Counted from the stretch's first letter, positions 32,149-45,200 are shown. The stretch: DNA of 64,000 nucleotides from Beauveria sp. NWAFU-1 (GCA_024472245.1 JANBXD010000003.1:1984001-2048000), one strand, 5' to 3'. Translations and numbers: made by a program. Notes: generated by a model not told the origin, from the letters alone.

Positions 32149-33708
32149 TTAAAAGTTTATTTTGAAGAACGGCCTGAGAGACTTGGCCACAATCGTACCC
32201 GCGCTGGCCAGCATGCAGATGCCCGTAAACACCACCACCCATCGGTACGTCAGAGCGCCGCCGCCAAACTGGCTCACTCCTCTGGCGACCAGGTTTCCGC
32301 CGATGGGGCCTGCAAAGATGTTGCCCAGGCCCTTGCCAAAGTTGAGCAGGCCGTAGACCATGGGCGCCGCGGCGCCGTCGCCTTTGCAGACGTTTGTGCA
32401 CATGCGCGCCCACATGGCCGTGTAGCCGCTGGCGAAGAAGCCGTAGGCAATGGCAAAGCACACGAGGACGGGCAGCGACCGCGCCGTCTGCCACATGGCG
32501 AGGCAGGCGACGGCGGCGACGGTGACGGCGGTCGACGCGAGCACGTTTGTCGAGATTTTGCGGTCCGAGAGGTAGCCAAAGGCAAACTGGCCGCAGACCT
32601 GGGCGACGCTCATGACGGCGAGCAGCACAGCGCCGGTGCGCTCGCCGAGACCGAGCGCGCTCGCGTACGACGGCAGGTACAGCGCGGGCAGAAAGTAGCC
32701 AAAGCCCTGAAGCACGTTGGAGAGGGTGTAGATCCAGAAGAGCTCGGTGCGGAGGAAGCGCCAGTCGATGCGGGGCGGCGCCGGCGCCGGCGTCGGCCCG
32801 TGACGATGCGCGGTGGCGGGCAGGCGGCTCTGCAGAAAGGGCATAACGGGCCCGGTGAGGACAACGAGGGCGCCGGCGACGGCGCGCAGCGTCGTGGCGT
32901 AGCCGTAGCGCGCGAGGAGCGCCTGCACGACAAAGGGCATGGCGGTGCCGGAGATGCCGGACGCGCCGCACAGGATGCCAAAGGCCATGCCGCGCCGCGC
33001 GACCCAGTACTCGCTGACCATGTGCAGGATCGGGTAGTAGAAGATGAGGAAGCCGAGCCCGTAGGCTACGCCCTGCGTGAGGATAAGCATCTCGAGCGTG
33101 GTGGCAAACGAGCCCGCCACGAGGCTAAGGATGCAAATCGGCCCTATAAAACCATTATGAAGAAGAAAGAATTAGCCGCGCGCTCGCGTTCGCACTTGTT
33201 GCTGGGGGTTTGAAGAGAAGAGACTTGCAGCCGATCCAAATCATGGGCCGCAGCCACCGCTGGTGCCGCTGGACGAGCAGCATCACGACGGGCGCGCCGA
33301 GATAGCCCAGGCCCGAGGCAATGGTGCCGACGACGCCAATGTACCGGTTGCCGGCAAACTGGGGAAGCGTCGAGTAGTACTGCTGAAAGACACCATACGA
33401 AATGGGAAAGCCTGGCGCGCGGGTTTTTGATTAGCCCACGTATACAGACATGTATAACCTCTGCTTGCCCGTCGGCGTTCAGCAGCAGCAAACAGCAGCT
33501 TACCCCAAAGACAGCCCTCAAACATAAAGGCCGCCCATAAGAGCCGCCAGGCGGCGAATCCGCCATCGACGGGCGCCAGGCGCTGCTCGACGCGGCTGCC
33601 CATGTCGTCAAGCAGCATGTCGTCGCCGGATTCGGGGTCGGCTCTAGCCGCGGCGCTCGCCGTTGCCTCGGCATGTCTTTGTCGCTCCGCCAATTCCACG
33701 CAGCCCAT
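32149..33708 (-). CDS. MFS transporter, monocarboxylate-transporter-like
   Basis: Three exons, 33708-33504, 33411-33229 and 33143-32149, give 460 aa. The first intron is 92 nt (GTAAGC...CAG). The second (85 nt) fits only as a GC-AG intron with donor GCAAGT. The joined protein has the fungal MCT/Mch pattern: a short acidic cytosolic N-terminus, then DGGFAAWRLLWAAFMFEGCLWG, FPISYGVFQQYY, GWPICILSLVAGSF and WVARRGMAFGILCGASGISG, with 11-12 membrane segments and a charged loop after the sixth. Such carriers move monocarboxylates, riboflavin or related metabolites; the substrate cannot be assigned. The start at 33708 (MGCVELAE) is the first ATG. It lies beside ATG16 in the same orientation but has no evident functional link. 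Confidence 0.88.
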
Positions 33709-36569
33709 GTTGAACCTTTTTTTTTGCCCAGATTTCTGATAAAGGAGAAGAATATGGAATGAATAAAAGACAACTCAGCAGGTTCATTGGCAAAAAAAAG
33801 AGAAAAAATCCCATTAGTGCTGACGATTGAGCTTGTTTATACTTTTGTACGCTCCGGCGGTCGGTAGGGCTGCACGTGGAACGCGAGCCGATCTTCGGGA
33901 CATCTGGGCACCCAACGAACAAGAGATCCATATATACATAAACTCACATTCTCGTTGAGAGTGCTATAAAGTATATGGGATTTACGAAAAGTGCTCTGTG
34001 GGAAGGGTCTCGGCCCAATGGCGGAAATGCATGGCCCTATTTTGCAATATCACATCGTATACACGTGCTCCGAGATAGGCTTTTGTTGGCTTTTGCAGCA
34101 AACACCATTGACAATTAGTAAAGCGGTCTGCATGGCTACTTATTTTTTTTCTGGCACCCTTGTAGACTCGAGACTCGAGCAAGAGGGTAACCGCCATATT
34201 GTTACCTTTATGGTTTCCTGACATGGTGCTCGCATCAAGTGTGCGACTCGCTAGAGTGACACGCGATCAGCTGGCCGGGCTCTCCTACACTCTTGCTCGG
34301 CTATCGGGTATAACACTCCGACCAGGTGATGCTGTGGAGCGCTCAATGTCAATTTGATCAGCAGAGTACATGCTGCGCACGAATATGGCATGAGATGAAG
34401 AAAAATGGCATTCGCGTAGCATGACAGACCCGCGACGAAAGCGCCGCCTACATGATGTGCGAGGAGACTCCGGCGACAGCGACAGCATCAATCTTGCGGC
34501 GCCCTTTTGACCTGGAGTACATGGCCCACGAGGGCAGAATCAATGTTTACCAGAAGTCACGAATGTCTATGAGTTTGTGCTCTTGTTCTTCTATATATGC
34601 GCATGCGGCCATGTCATCTGGCTCGGGGTGATACGTCGCTCGGCCGATGTCTCCATCACACCGATACTTGAAGCATTTTACCGTTGGCTCGCTCCAGGAT
34701 TTACATCTCCAAGGGTGAACCTCTCGCTATCTCTTATGGAAGAAGGATTTTTTCATGGAACTAGGAAGAAATCAAAAACCCCTGGTTCCTTTTGGCCGAT
34801 ACAAAGAAAGATTTAGCGCCGTTGGAGCATGTCCAATTGGGGGCCCTCGGCACCGATGCCGGGCAAAAAGCCACATGGTTTACCAGAACCAACTCTCTCG
34901 CGGAAGGACTTGTCCAACCCGTCAAAAGAAAAGGGTTTTTTTTCTCTTGGCAATATGCAACTCCTCAGTACGGATACATGAAGCTGAATCAAGGCCGCGT
35001 GTGCAAGCATGAACCATAGCAATTGTCATGCCACCTGTCATAAGATGGGCATCTCAGCCGTCCCCAAGTGAATGCAGTCTCAGCGCCACCCATGCTCTCA
35101 GGGTACAACATCATTAACCAAGATTTTTCAAAGAAAAAGAAAAAGAACTCTAGCATTCTTGATCCACCAAGCATTTGTGAGTGCTGTTCTTTCCTTGGAG
35201 TTTGGGATGCTGGACAACAGATTCATGTCGGCACGGATAAACCTCGATGGTTTATTTTCTCATTCCTGGCGTGGGGGGGACTTGATCGAAGAAGTAGGGC
35301 TGGGGATGTTATTTAGCGACTGGAGATTCTTCAACCCCTGCAACGGGTAGTTTCCTCTTGTCTTTTGTTTTCTTTTTCTCCCATCCGCAGGCATCATCGT
35401 TGATGGCGTCTTGCACACACACAACGAGGAGTCGAGACCATCAGTCGGCCCTTGGAAATTAATATGCTGCATGCAGACCCCCCGTTCCATGCCGTTACGA
35501 AAACACATGGTCGGACGATGCTGCCTCTCACGTTTCCTCACTAACTAGTAACGTCTTGCCGTGCAGCTTGCAGGCTTCTTTGCGGGGGGTTGGGCGCACA
35601 ATGACTGAGGGATGTTAACATGTCTGAGAAGACACGGCTGCGAACCCGTCACCACCTTTTTTTTTGTCATCCGCTAAGAAAAGGGAAAATGCCCGTGGAA
35701 GGGCTGTTATGCAGCAAAGCAGCGCCTCTCCGGAACACCCCTCCGCCCAACCGCCACCGTCTCGTATTATCATCACATTTTGTATCCGTACTGTCCAGAG
35801 ACATGCTCATTGGGCGGCACCGGTACGCCAATGTATGCAGTAAAAACGGTAACTATTAAGGTTCATCGTTGCAGCAGGTCGAGTGTTTCCCACCAACGCT
35901 TTCACAGTAATAAGGGCACTCGCCGCCCCTCTCCCTTTCATGTTTTCATGTGCTTTGCTCATGCATAATTAGCGACTACAACCTCACTCGAACGTTACAC
36001 ACCCTCGCAACGAACCAAAAGAAGAAGAATCTGGCTGCATCCTGCCACGGGCCGCCAAGTCAAGCAACTGGTTTTTAGCGTCGTCCCAAGAAACGGGGGC
36101 GCTGGACCACGGAGTCGCGAACAGTCTGTGCGAACTGCGGCAGGCAGGCCAACTATTTATTGCTTTATTGCCCCTCGTGCGACGCATAATACTGTGGGAT
36201 AATCGGCACTGCGGTTTACGCAGTCGGCCTCCCTTTGGCCTGTCGTGTCCTTGGCTGCTCAAAAACCTTGCAGCTCTATCTCGCCTCGCGCTCTCGCTCT
36301 CCCCTTTGCACGGCAACTTATTGAGTCGCATGTCGATTTAGTAATATCCAGAGCTGTGTGGACTTGTGTGTGTGCTAGAATCGCGACTACAGATTGCGGC
36401 GACCCCCGACCAGGGTGTCAGGTCGTCGATCACTCCCCAGCCTGCCCTGCTGCGAGTGGTGATCCATTGGCACGACTAATATTGCTTTCAAGTCGATATT
36501 TACGTCAGGCATCACGATATAAGTTTTGGTTTCACTTGGAGTATATTACCAGTCAACGACTTCCAAAAG
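33709..36569. other. 2.9-kb region without genes
   Basis: No frame has convincing coding character on either strand. Base composition alternates between T-rich runs and average sequence. The last 300 bp before 36570 are probably the leader of the small gene there. No repeats, tRNA or transposon remains were recognised. Confidence 0.5.
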
Positions 36570-37097
36570 ATGGCCTCACCGATTATGGCATCTCCCAACG
36601 GCCCCCCAAGCATGGCGGCGCGGCAGACGCTGCACCGGTCCTCGCATTCAACCTCGAGCAGCACCTCCTTTCGCTCTCCCTCGCAGCGGCAGCAGCAACA
36701 TCCGCCGCCGCCGCCGCCGCACAGAAGCGACCGGCGCCACTCGGCCGGCGACGGCGACAAGAAGACGTGGCTCCGCTCGTTCAAGACGTGGCTGTCGGTC
36801 AGCGAGCCGTCGGCGCAGGCCATGAAGACGCAGAAGCGCGACGCGTTTCGCCGGGCCGGCATCGACCCCAAGGACCCGGCGGCGGCGGCCAAGATGCACC
36901 TCCCGCTGGGCACGCTGCCGCTGGGCGCGACCACGTCCACGTCGGGGCCCACGCCCGAGGAGCGCCTCGCCAGAGAGCGGCGGAGCCGCCCGCAGTGCCG
37001 CACGTACGGGTCGGCGCAGTCGGTGTCGAGCGGGAGCTCGACGAGCGCCCCCCCGAGCATTCGTGACGTGAACCACGTCGCGCCGTGGGAGAATTGA
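36570..37097 (+). CDS. small basic Ser/Pro-rich protein of unknown function
   Basis: Single-exon frame of 175 aa with no family I recognise. The N-terminal 60 residues are low complexity, including Gln and Pro runs. The middle (KKTWLRSFKTWLSVSEPSAQ, then MKTQKRDAFRRAGIDPKDP and KMHLPLGTLP) looks constrained and helical. The C-terminus is rich in Ser and Arg and ends in HVAPWEN. There is no signal peptide or membrane segment. Strong third-position GC bias supports coding, although other frames across the same GC-rich stretch are also open. Confidence 0.6.
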   Translation: MASPIMASPNGPPSMAARQTLHRSSHSTSSSTSFRSPSQRQQQHPPPPPPHRSDRRHSAGDGDKKTWLRSFKTWLSVSEPSAQAMKTQKRDAFRRAGIDPKDPAAAAKMHLPLGTLPLGATTSTSGPTPEERLARERRSRPQCRTYGSAQSVSSGSSTSAPPSIRDVNHVAPWEN

Positions 37098-38170
37098 GGC
37101 GGGAAAATGCGTGTGGCATGAGGCCCAAGTGGACGATGGAAAGTGGTGCCCCGCTCAAGTCGGAGGAATATAGTACCGTGATCGATCGACAGTGTGTTTT
37201 AGCTTTAGATACCCGCCTTGTAATATTGGGCTTTTAATGTAGTTATTGATTTGATGTATGCGTTGTCATTTAAATGTCATGCTGGCATTTTGTCTGTGCA
37301 CTCGATGATGCCGCATGACGTGGGGAACGTGCATTTGTTCTAGATCGAAGATGCGCAGTGCATGTGTCACTCTGTCGCTGCAAAGGTGCTCAATCTTCGA
37401 AGCTGCTCGAGTCACGGACGTCGGTTCAGTTGAAAGAAATGCTTCCATCATCGATAGAGTATGTGACCACTGATCGTTTGAGTGGAAACTTGACAATTGC
37501 ACCAGAGTTTTACAAGGCAAAGGGCCGCTAGACTCGAGTTAGCACGCGCTAGCAGCTCGCTACCAACTCAATCGCCCCGCGGTCAAATGATTGGATAGAT
37601 TTGGCCCCCGAGTAATGATGAGGTTGGTGATTCCGAAAGTAGGTAGTAATATGGCACAATGACCAGATAATGGTGGTGGATGTTGCGGGTTCGGCAACCT
37701 TGGTAAACAAGGCATTGGCAGACTTACAAGTCAGTCTACACTATCTGTGCATTCGAGACATGCCATCTTGTTGCCATTTCGCCATCTTGTTTTAGACATC
37801 ATCGTCTGCCAGCAACGAGCGATCCCCCCACTACGGGTGAATGACGTCTACATTTTGCGCAGAGCCTTGTTTCCGCACACCGTGCTGGTACCGGCCAAGG
37901 GTAGCGTAACCGGCCATTTCATGCGCTGCAACAGAAACCTTACTGTCCCTCCGGTTCTCGTCCTTTTTTCCCTCCCTCGAGTCAGGGCTTTGTCAGATTG
38001 GCTGCCTCTTTTAATTGCCTCTACATATTCACAAGGCTCTCCTCGCCCACTGGCTTTGTCGTGTTGCATTGACATTGGCACTGCCCTGACACGCCAATTT
38101 ACTCGCAAGTCCTCCCGCCAGTAGTTGACATCACTGAACCCCCCTACGAACTTGCGCGCCTCCGTCAACC
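37098..38170. other. intergenic region, no gene seen
   Basis: These 1.07 kb separate the small unknown gene from the hydrolase-like gene. The sequence is AT-rich just after 37150 and CT-rich before 38170, consistent with a 3' flank followed by a promoter and leader. Confidence 0.5.
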
Positions 38171-39822
38171 ATGCCGCAGTCCATCAAGAGCTCGGACCGG
38201 TCCCGCATCGGCGGCGGCTCGTCGGCCGACGACGACGACGTCCACGCGCTGCCGCCCGACGAGCACACGCGGCTGCTGCCGAACCGCGTCGACTCGAGCC
38301 GCGGCATGCTCACGCCCGACGACCCCGCCGTGACGCCCTACAACCTCTGGAGCATCCGCCTGCTGCGCTGGGTCACCGTCGTCGTGACGCTCGCCACCTT
38401 TTTCTGGTGGGTGCTCGTGCTCGTCTCCACGTTTGCGACGCTGCCCGGCTTCCACGTCCGCGGCGGCGGCTTCTACGCCTACGGCTTCACCAGCCTCGCC
38501 CTCGCCAACATGCTCTTTACGCTTCTCTTCTTTGAGATTCCATCGCGCCCGGTCAGGATTCTATCTCTCGTCATGGCGGTAAGTCACCCCCCCAACACAC
38601 ATACGCCCAGAGGCGATACGTTGCGCAGAAGCTGACCCTCCGTCGCCAGTTTGTGCTCATGGTGGACATGATTATCCTGCTGGCCGTTCAAAAGACGCGG
38701 TATGAAGAGGGCTGGGTCGGCGTCGTCAGTGTCTCCTGGGCGCTGCTGCTGAGTCTCTGGACGATCCTGGTCGACCGCACGGTGAAATGGGGCAAGGCCG
38801 AGGAAGAGGAGCGGCTGACGGGCCGCGCCGAGACGCGCCGCACGCTTGGCGAGTGGCTTGCGGTGCTCCTGTCCAGCGTCGGCTACGTCGCCATGGTCGT
38901 GGCCTCTGTGCTCATGGCGCTCACTATTGTTCTTCGCGCGCTCGACGCCAAGTTTGCGCCGCCCGGCAAGCTGTACTGGGTCGACAGCGGCAAGTACCGC
39001 ATCCACGTGCACTGCCAGGGCAACGTGACGGCGTTTGACGGCTCCCCGCAAACGACGGTGCTCTTCGAGGGAGGCGAGCGGCCCGTCGAAGACGGCCTGT
39101 GGCAATTTGCCAACGAGGCGCTCGACAACGGCTCCATCGGCCGGTACTGCTTCGCGGACCGTCCCGGCATTGCGTGGTCGGACACGGCACCGTCCCCCCT
39201 GTCCGCGGGCTTCGCCGTCGACGCGCTGAGCGAGGCCCTCGCGGCGGCCGGCGAGCGCGGTCCCTGGGTGCTAGCGAGCGCGGGCATCGGCTCGCTCTAC
39301 TCGCGCGTCTTCTCCGCGCGCCACGGCCGCGACGTGCGCGGCATCCTGCTCGTCGACCCCCTCCACGAGGACCTGCTTGGCCGACTGGCCTCACCGACCC
39401 GCGGCTTCCTCCTGTGGCTGCGCGGCATCATCTCGCCGCTCGGCCTAGACCAGCTCCCCGGTGCCCTATTCCGCGGCCGGACGAGCCAGGATCGCGTCTA
39501 CGGGCGGTCGGTGCAGCAGACGAGCAAGCACATCTTTGCGCGTCTGCAGGAGAGCCTGGTGCTAGACTCGTTTACGCGCCGCGACGTCAGCAGCAGCCGT
39601 CAAATCCAGGACCGCAGCGTCCAGCTGGCCGTCGTCAGCTCGGGCAAGCACATCAAGGAGGACCACGCGTGGGAGGCCAAGCAGCGCGACCTGACCAAGC
39701 TGACGGACGAGCTGCTCCAGTGGGATATTGTGGACGAGGCGCCGCAGCAGGTGTGGCAGTCGGCGGCTGGGCGTGACAGGATGGAGAAGCGGCTAAGGCA
39801 GCTTTTGAAGAACAAGGCGTAA
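38171..39822 (+). CDS. membrane-anchored alpha/beta-hydrolase-like protein
   Basis: Exons 38171-38578 and 38650-39822 (71-nt GTAAGT...CAG intron) encode 526 aa. The N-terminus is hydrophilic and contains DEHTRLLP followed by DDPAVTPYNLW, a start I associate with fungal proteins named mitochondrial integral membrane protein; that name is from memory. About six hydrophobic segments follow up to residue 255. Then comes an alpha/beta-hydrolase-like domain starting at KLYWVDSGKYRIHVHCQG, with LFEGGERPVEDGLW and RPGIAWSD as expected. At the nucleophile elbow the sequence is SAGIG, so the Ser of a GxSxG motif appears replaced by Gly. It may therefore be a non-catalytic relative. Location and substrate are unknown. 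Confidence 0.8.
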
Positions 39823-40474
39823 GCGTAGTGACCAGCACGCACAGTCTGTTTGTTTTTTCTGGAAAATATCGCAACCCCACCCCTTTTGTCTTGTTCATCT
39901 TTTCCGTTATATTTTCGGCTAGTGTTAGTTTTTTCCCTTTTGTAGTGTGTGCGGGTATTTGCCTTTTGACTTGATGGCCTAGGCAGCGATGAGGCTATCA
40001 GGCAGTATCACGATGGCACGATTGATAGGTAGCAGAGTAATATTAAATCCTTAATGACGTCGCGTTGCCAATTCGACAATGAACATGTACGTACACGAGT
40101 GGATCCATACGAGAAACTGAAACATAACTTCAGCGCCATCGTTCCGTGCAAGAGGCAAGGCGTCGATCGCTAGAGTGAATTTTGGGGCATCGTGAGCGAG
40201 TGATGGGGGAGGCGAGTGACTCGACGCTATTGCTATGGCGTCGAATTGGCGTGGCCTAATTTTAGTAACAGACAAATAAGTTGGGGGACTCGGCTCGCAG
40301 GAGAAGCAGCCCGCAGAAGTACACTGCGCATGCACAACAGAAAACCTTCGATGCTTCCACCATAATGAGGGGGAGTGACAATGGGAATTTATTCAGCCTC
40401 GTCCTGCCTGCATTTGTTACAGTCTCGGCCCAGCAACCGGGCAGTGCCTCAGGACGCGACGCCGGTGTTGTCCA

Positions 40475-40486
40475 CACGTGACGTCA
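40475..40486. promoter_or_regulatory. overlapping E-box and CRE-like site
   Basis: CACGTGACGTCA contains CACGTG (bHLH-type site) overlapping TGACGTCA (bZIP/CRE site). It is about 0.65 kb beyond the hydrolase-like gene and 1.8 kb before LRG1, so its target is unclear. Confidence 0.35.
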
Positions 40487-41617
40487 ATGGTGCAGGAGAG
40501 GCTTTTAGGCTTGATTTAGGGGTCCTGCGAGTAAAATTGCAAGGTGGCGCCTGAGGCCGCGAAGCGCCAGTGTGAGTGGTAGGTCATAGGTACATGACAA
40601 GCCCAAAGATAGAAAGGGCTGCAAGCGAGAGAAGACATGAAATGACGAGTTGATACTGCATCGTGGGCACCATGGCGTCAATATATTCCACGTGTACATG
40701 CAGAGAAGAGGCTAGTACAAGGCCGTGGACATGTAGTGCTGCGCTGTCCCTCGCGTCTTTTGCTAACACCAGTTTGGGCCTAAAATAACTCTAGTAATCA
40801 CCGGCTCAGATCCGTGGGAGAGACCCTGGGGGCGGCATGTTGATGGATACGAGATGCTGTGCGGGATGCAGGGGAATTTTTCTTCTCGAAATCTTGAAAC
40901 ATGAAAGCAACGACGCCAATCTCTTTTCGCTTGATTCATTAAAATTCCTGCAAGATTACCAAGTAAAATAGCAGTGTCGCGTCAAAAACGGAGTACCCAG
41001 GCCCTGGAAAAGTTGGAAATTAAGGCCTGCGGCAAAGCCCCAGCACCCTAACAGTAATTCGCCTAGAGCCAATCCTCAAACAGGGCTCCGGGGCACATGG
41101 CAGGCTGTTGGCTGGGTAGCTCCAGTGGGTTCCGCCGGCTCCACGCCCCCCAGCCTGAGGCGGGCCGCCGTCAAGGAATTATCCTTTTGACGTGCAAGTA
41201 TCTCCTCGACTGCCATCAAGTGAAAATGTACACGAGTTGGCAGAGCTTGACAGACAGAGTGCCCATTTCTGCCCAAGGGCGGGCGTCATTGGCAAGGCTT
41301 GGGGGGGGTGTTGGGGCTTGCAACAGCGGCACCTATTATTACTGGTAGACTGACCAAGGCACCAGCCACAGCAGTGTACAAGCAAGTTGGGAGGGACTTG
41401 GCTCTTGCTCCCTATTTAATTTCTTTCAGGCCTTTTTTATATCCGTAGAAGCGTGGATTTTTGAAACTCGTCTTGAGAATCTCCGTCAGAACACTGCCAT
41501 CTACCTTAGCTAAGTTGGTACCTGTGGCTAGCGCGTCAGTGGCTGCACCACCACCTTTGTCAAGCCACTCACCTCTCTCACCTTGGTCTCTCACTCTAAT
41601 ATCAACTAGGTAAGGTA

Positions 41618-41656
41618 GCAACTCACTCTAGCAACTCACTCTAGCCTCTCACTCTA
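41618..41656. repeat. three 13-bp tandem repeats upstream of LRG1
   Basis: Two exact copies of GCAACTCACTCTA are followed by a copy with two changes. The array lies in the CT-rich region about 650 bp before the LRG1 start. Confidence 0.8.
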
Positions 41657-42297
41657 GAACCACCTTGGCACAACCACCCCCTCCGCTCATCCTCCTCTTC
41701 CCACAGCCCAGTCTTGATTCCCCATCCACCTCGTTCTCTTTTCTAGTTTACATATTTCAATCTCGCGTCTTCCTGCATCACAGCATCTTCGCCCATTTAC
41801 ACTCTCGCTCCCGCACCATTCGTTAATCACCCTGCCAAAAGCCACCCGCCCTGGCCTCGAGGCGCCGTCCGCTCCCCCCATCGATACCCGCGTTCGTTGT
41901 TCTCTCGTCACGCGAACCACCCACGCCCGCGCAGTCTCTTCCAACGGCTTTGGGTTTTTTCCCCCTTCCTGCGTCTACTTATTAGATATCTCGCCCAGCC
42001 CGCATCTCGATTCGCCAGCGTCCTTGATCTCACTCATGACACAGTCCCGATACTCGCAATTGGCATTTTATACCCCCAGCTTCCCATTTCATTCCAACCG
42101 GCGCCCGCAGCCGAGCAGATGCAGACCGCTTCGTCACTAACCCCTCTCTGCACCAATCTTGAACCACATTCGCGTTGAGCTGACGGGAGGAGAAAAACAA
42201 GGATTGAGGGAACGACGAATCCCTTTGACTTATTTTTCCCACCACGACACTCGTTCCCGTCGCTGGGCCTGGCGCCTCTCGGCATTACTTCTCTTGG

Positions 42298-45200
42298 ATG
42301 CCAGTCAACATGGCATTCGATTCCTCTAATGGGCTGCCGCCCGATTTGGCCCATGGCGACAACAACCACCCCGCTTCCGATGCTGCCGATAAATCCTGGC
42401 AGTCCGCCGGCCGACAGACGCCTGACAGCGACCACAAACTGAGGCTCACAAATTCGAATCCAGGCCCCGCCTCACTGCCTGGCTCCTTACCCGCTGGCCC
42501 CCCCTGGAACGACGAGCCGCCTCGCAAGAGCAGCGAGAGAAACAGGTCGCGTCAGAGAAATGGACGCTCCGCCAGTGGTCAGATACGCACTTGCAAAAAG
42601 TGCGGCGAGCCCTTGACCGGCCAGTTTGTTCGTGCTCTCGACGGCACCTTTCACCTCGACTGCTTCAAATGTAGAGTATGTTGGCTCTCCAGTCTCATCC
42701 TATCCGTTGGCGCCAACGTCCGCGATTCACGTCCCTTTGCCCTCAGCCACTGCCACTGCAGGCCAGCTAACCAACCATTTGTAGGATTGCGGCGAGATAG
42801 TAGCTTCGAAGTTCTTCCCCGCCGATGATGACGACGGCGAGGGTCAGTATCCACTCTGCGAAACCGACTACTTCAGACGTCTCGGCCTTCTTTGTTATCA
42901 GTGCGGCGGTGCCTTGCGTGGTTCATACATAACGGCTCTGGACCGCAAATATCACGTCGACCACTTCACCTGCTCCATGTGCGATACCGTATTCGGCGCC
43001 CAAGACAGCTACTACGAACACGACGGCAACGTATACTGCCACTACCACTATTCCACCAGATTTGCTCAACGATGTAATGGCTGCCAGACTGCCATTCTCA
43101 AGCAATTCGTCGAGATTTTTCGCAATGGCCAGAACCAGCACTGGCATCCTGAATGTTATATGATTCACAAGTTTTGGAATGTTCGCCTCGGCCAGCCTTC
43201 AGATGATCCTCAACTGCCTCTCGACTTGACCGATCCTTCTGACAGAGAACTCATTCGCGTCGATGAAGAGCGCATGGAAGATAAAGTATACCGTATTTGG
43301 AGTGTCTTGTCTACGTTTGAGGAATCGTCTGCAGCCTGCATCTCAGACATGCTGCTTCATGTCAGCAACGGATCCTATGTCGATGGTGTGCTCGTGGCCA
43401 AGCGCTTTATCTGGCATGTCGAGATTCTCTTCCGTTCGGCTGACAGACTGGATCAGCTCATTACTCAGAAATCTGAAAAGGGCAAGTTACTCTCAACACC
43501 TCTACAGGCTCGTATGCTAACAATACTAGGCATGTCTTATGGCCGCGAGGCGAAGCTGCTTTGCAAAAAGATTGTGTCCTTCTTCTCGCTTTTATCAAAG
43601 ACGCAAGATGCCGATGCGCGCAAACTTGGTGTCACCCAGGAACTCCTCTCACTCGTCACCGGTTTGGCACACTATCTGAAGCTTCTGATTCGCATATGTC
43701 TGCAGGGCGCCTTGCGGTTCGAGCGCGATGCGCAAGACAGCGACGGTCTCCACCAATTCCTCGACGATCTCAACGACTTTGAATCCTTCAAGAATGACGA
43801 AACAGCCAACATGATAGACGGCCGGCTCGCTGCCAAGGATTCGGACCACTGCGGTGTTTGCAGGCGATCTGTCGAGGATGAATGTGCCACCACTGGCGAT
43901 TACAGATGGCACTTGCCGTGCATGCGATGTTCGAGGTGTGGTCGTGACCTCGGCCGTGCGCTTTGTGAAGCGACCTATAATACATCAGACCGCAAACTCG
44001 CATGCACAAACTGTGCCTCTTCACAACACCCTGCCATATCTCTGCCACTTGAGCACGTCTCCAAGCTACAGCAATATGCGTTCCTACTCAAGGTTGCACT
44101 TGCGCGGTTGCTGGATATTCTTCGAAACAATGGCACAATCCCATCTGCTCCGGGTGAAAAGCCGGCCAACGGGCTCTCTGCCGATCGCCCCAGCTTTGGC
44201 GCAGACAACCGCTCAAAGTCATATTCCGCGGCAGGAGACAGGGAGCATCAACGAGAGTCGACGTATGAGAATACGCTGAACGAGGTTCGCCGTCTTAGGA
44301 GTACGCGTCTCGATCGTCATCTTTCATCTAGTGTCAGACATGCTCGCACATCAAGAGTCATGGACAGCGATGGACGTGGCCCCCGCGCTGAGTCGCCTGC
44401 CCAGGGCGACAGCAGGCATGCTCCACAGAATTCTACAGACATGATGTTTGGTCAGAACGACGCCATTACTCTCGACGATATCCCCCGCATCGTTGCGGTT
44501 GAGCAATCAAAAGAGCAGCAGCAGCGGGAATTAGCCCAGGAAGCCGGGCGAACCGGCTTGGCCGACAACGGTATATCCAACCGTCATCAGAGGACTTTGT
44601 CTGCCAGTCAGAATCAGGATGTGCGTGCTCCTGACCCTCTTCAGACGAGACTAGTACGAAAGTTCTTCCCAGAACTCTCTGCCCTCGAATACTGCAACGT
44701 TCGACATTTGGCTGTTCTCACGATGCAGCCCATGCTCGAGTCCGAGTTTAGCCTCGATGAGCTGTCGTCATTTATCGAAACAAGGAAACAGGTTACTTTT
44801 TGGAAGAACCTAGGAAAGGCTTTCAAGAACGATAAGAACAGGAATGTGAAGAAGAAGGGTGTCTTTGGCGTGCCCCTCGAGGTCATCATCGAACGAGACG
44901 GTGCCGAATCAACGGACGGCGTCGGACCTGGCGCTCTGCGAATTCCTGCCATTATTGACGACATCATCTCTTCTATGCGTCAAATGGATCTCTCTGTCGA
45001 AGGTGTCTTTCGAAAAAATGGCAACATTAAGAAGCAGCAAGAAATGGTTGATCGAGTCAATAATGACGGCTGTGATCAAATCAACTTTATGGAGCAGCCC
45101 GTCATTCAGCTCGCCGCTATTTTGAAACGATACCTTCGTGATCTCCCTGACCCGCTGATGACACACAAGCTTTATCGTCTCTGGATCAGCGCCGCCAAGA

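Larger units (their letters stand above)
39823..42297. other. intergenic region and long LRG1 leader
   Basis: This 2.5-kb gap contains no supported gene. At 40475-40486 an E-box overlaps a CRE-like site. At 41618-41656 there are three 13-bp tandem repeats. From about 41640 to 42290 the plus strand is strongly pyrimidine-rich, which fits a long promoter and 5' leader for LRG1. Confidence 0.5.

Noticed and set aside
36245..37066. A 273-codon plus-strand frame overlapping the small Ser/Pro-rich protein
   Set aside because: The competing frame at 36570-37097 has more natural composition and a constrained helical middle part, whereas this frame is His/Arg/Ala-rich and patternless. Certainty is limited because both are open.
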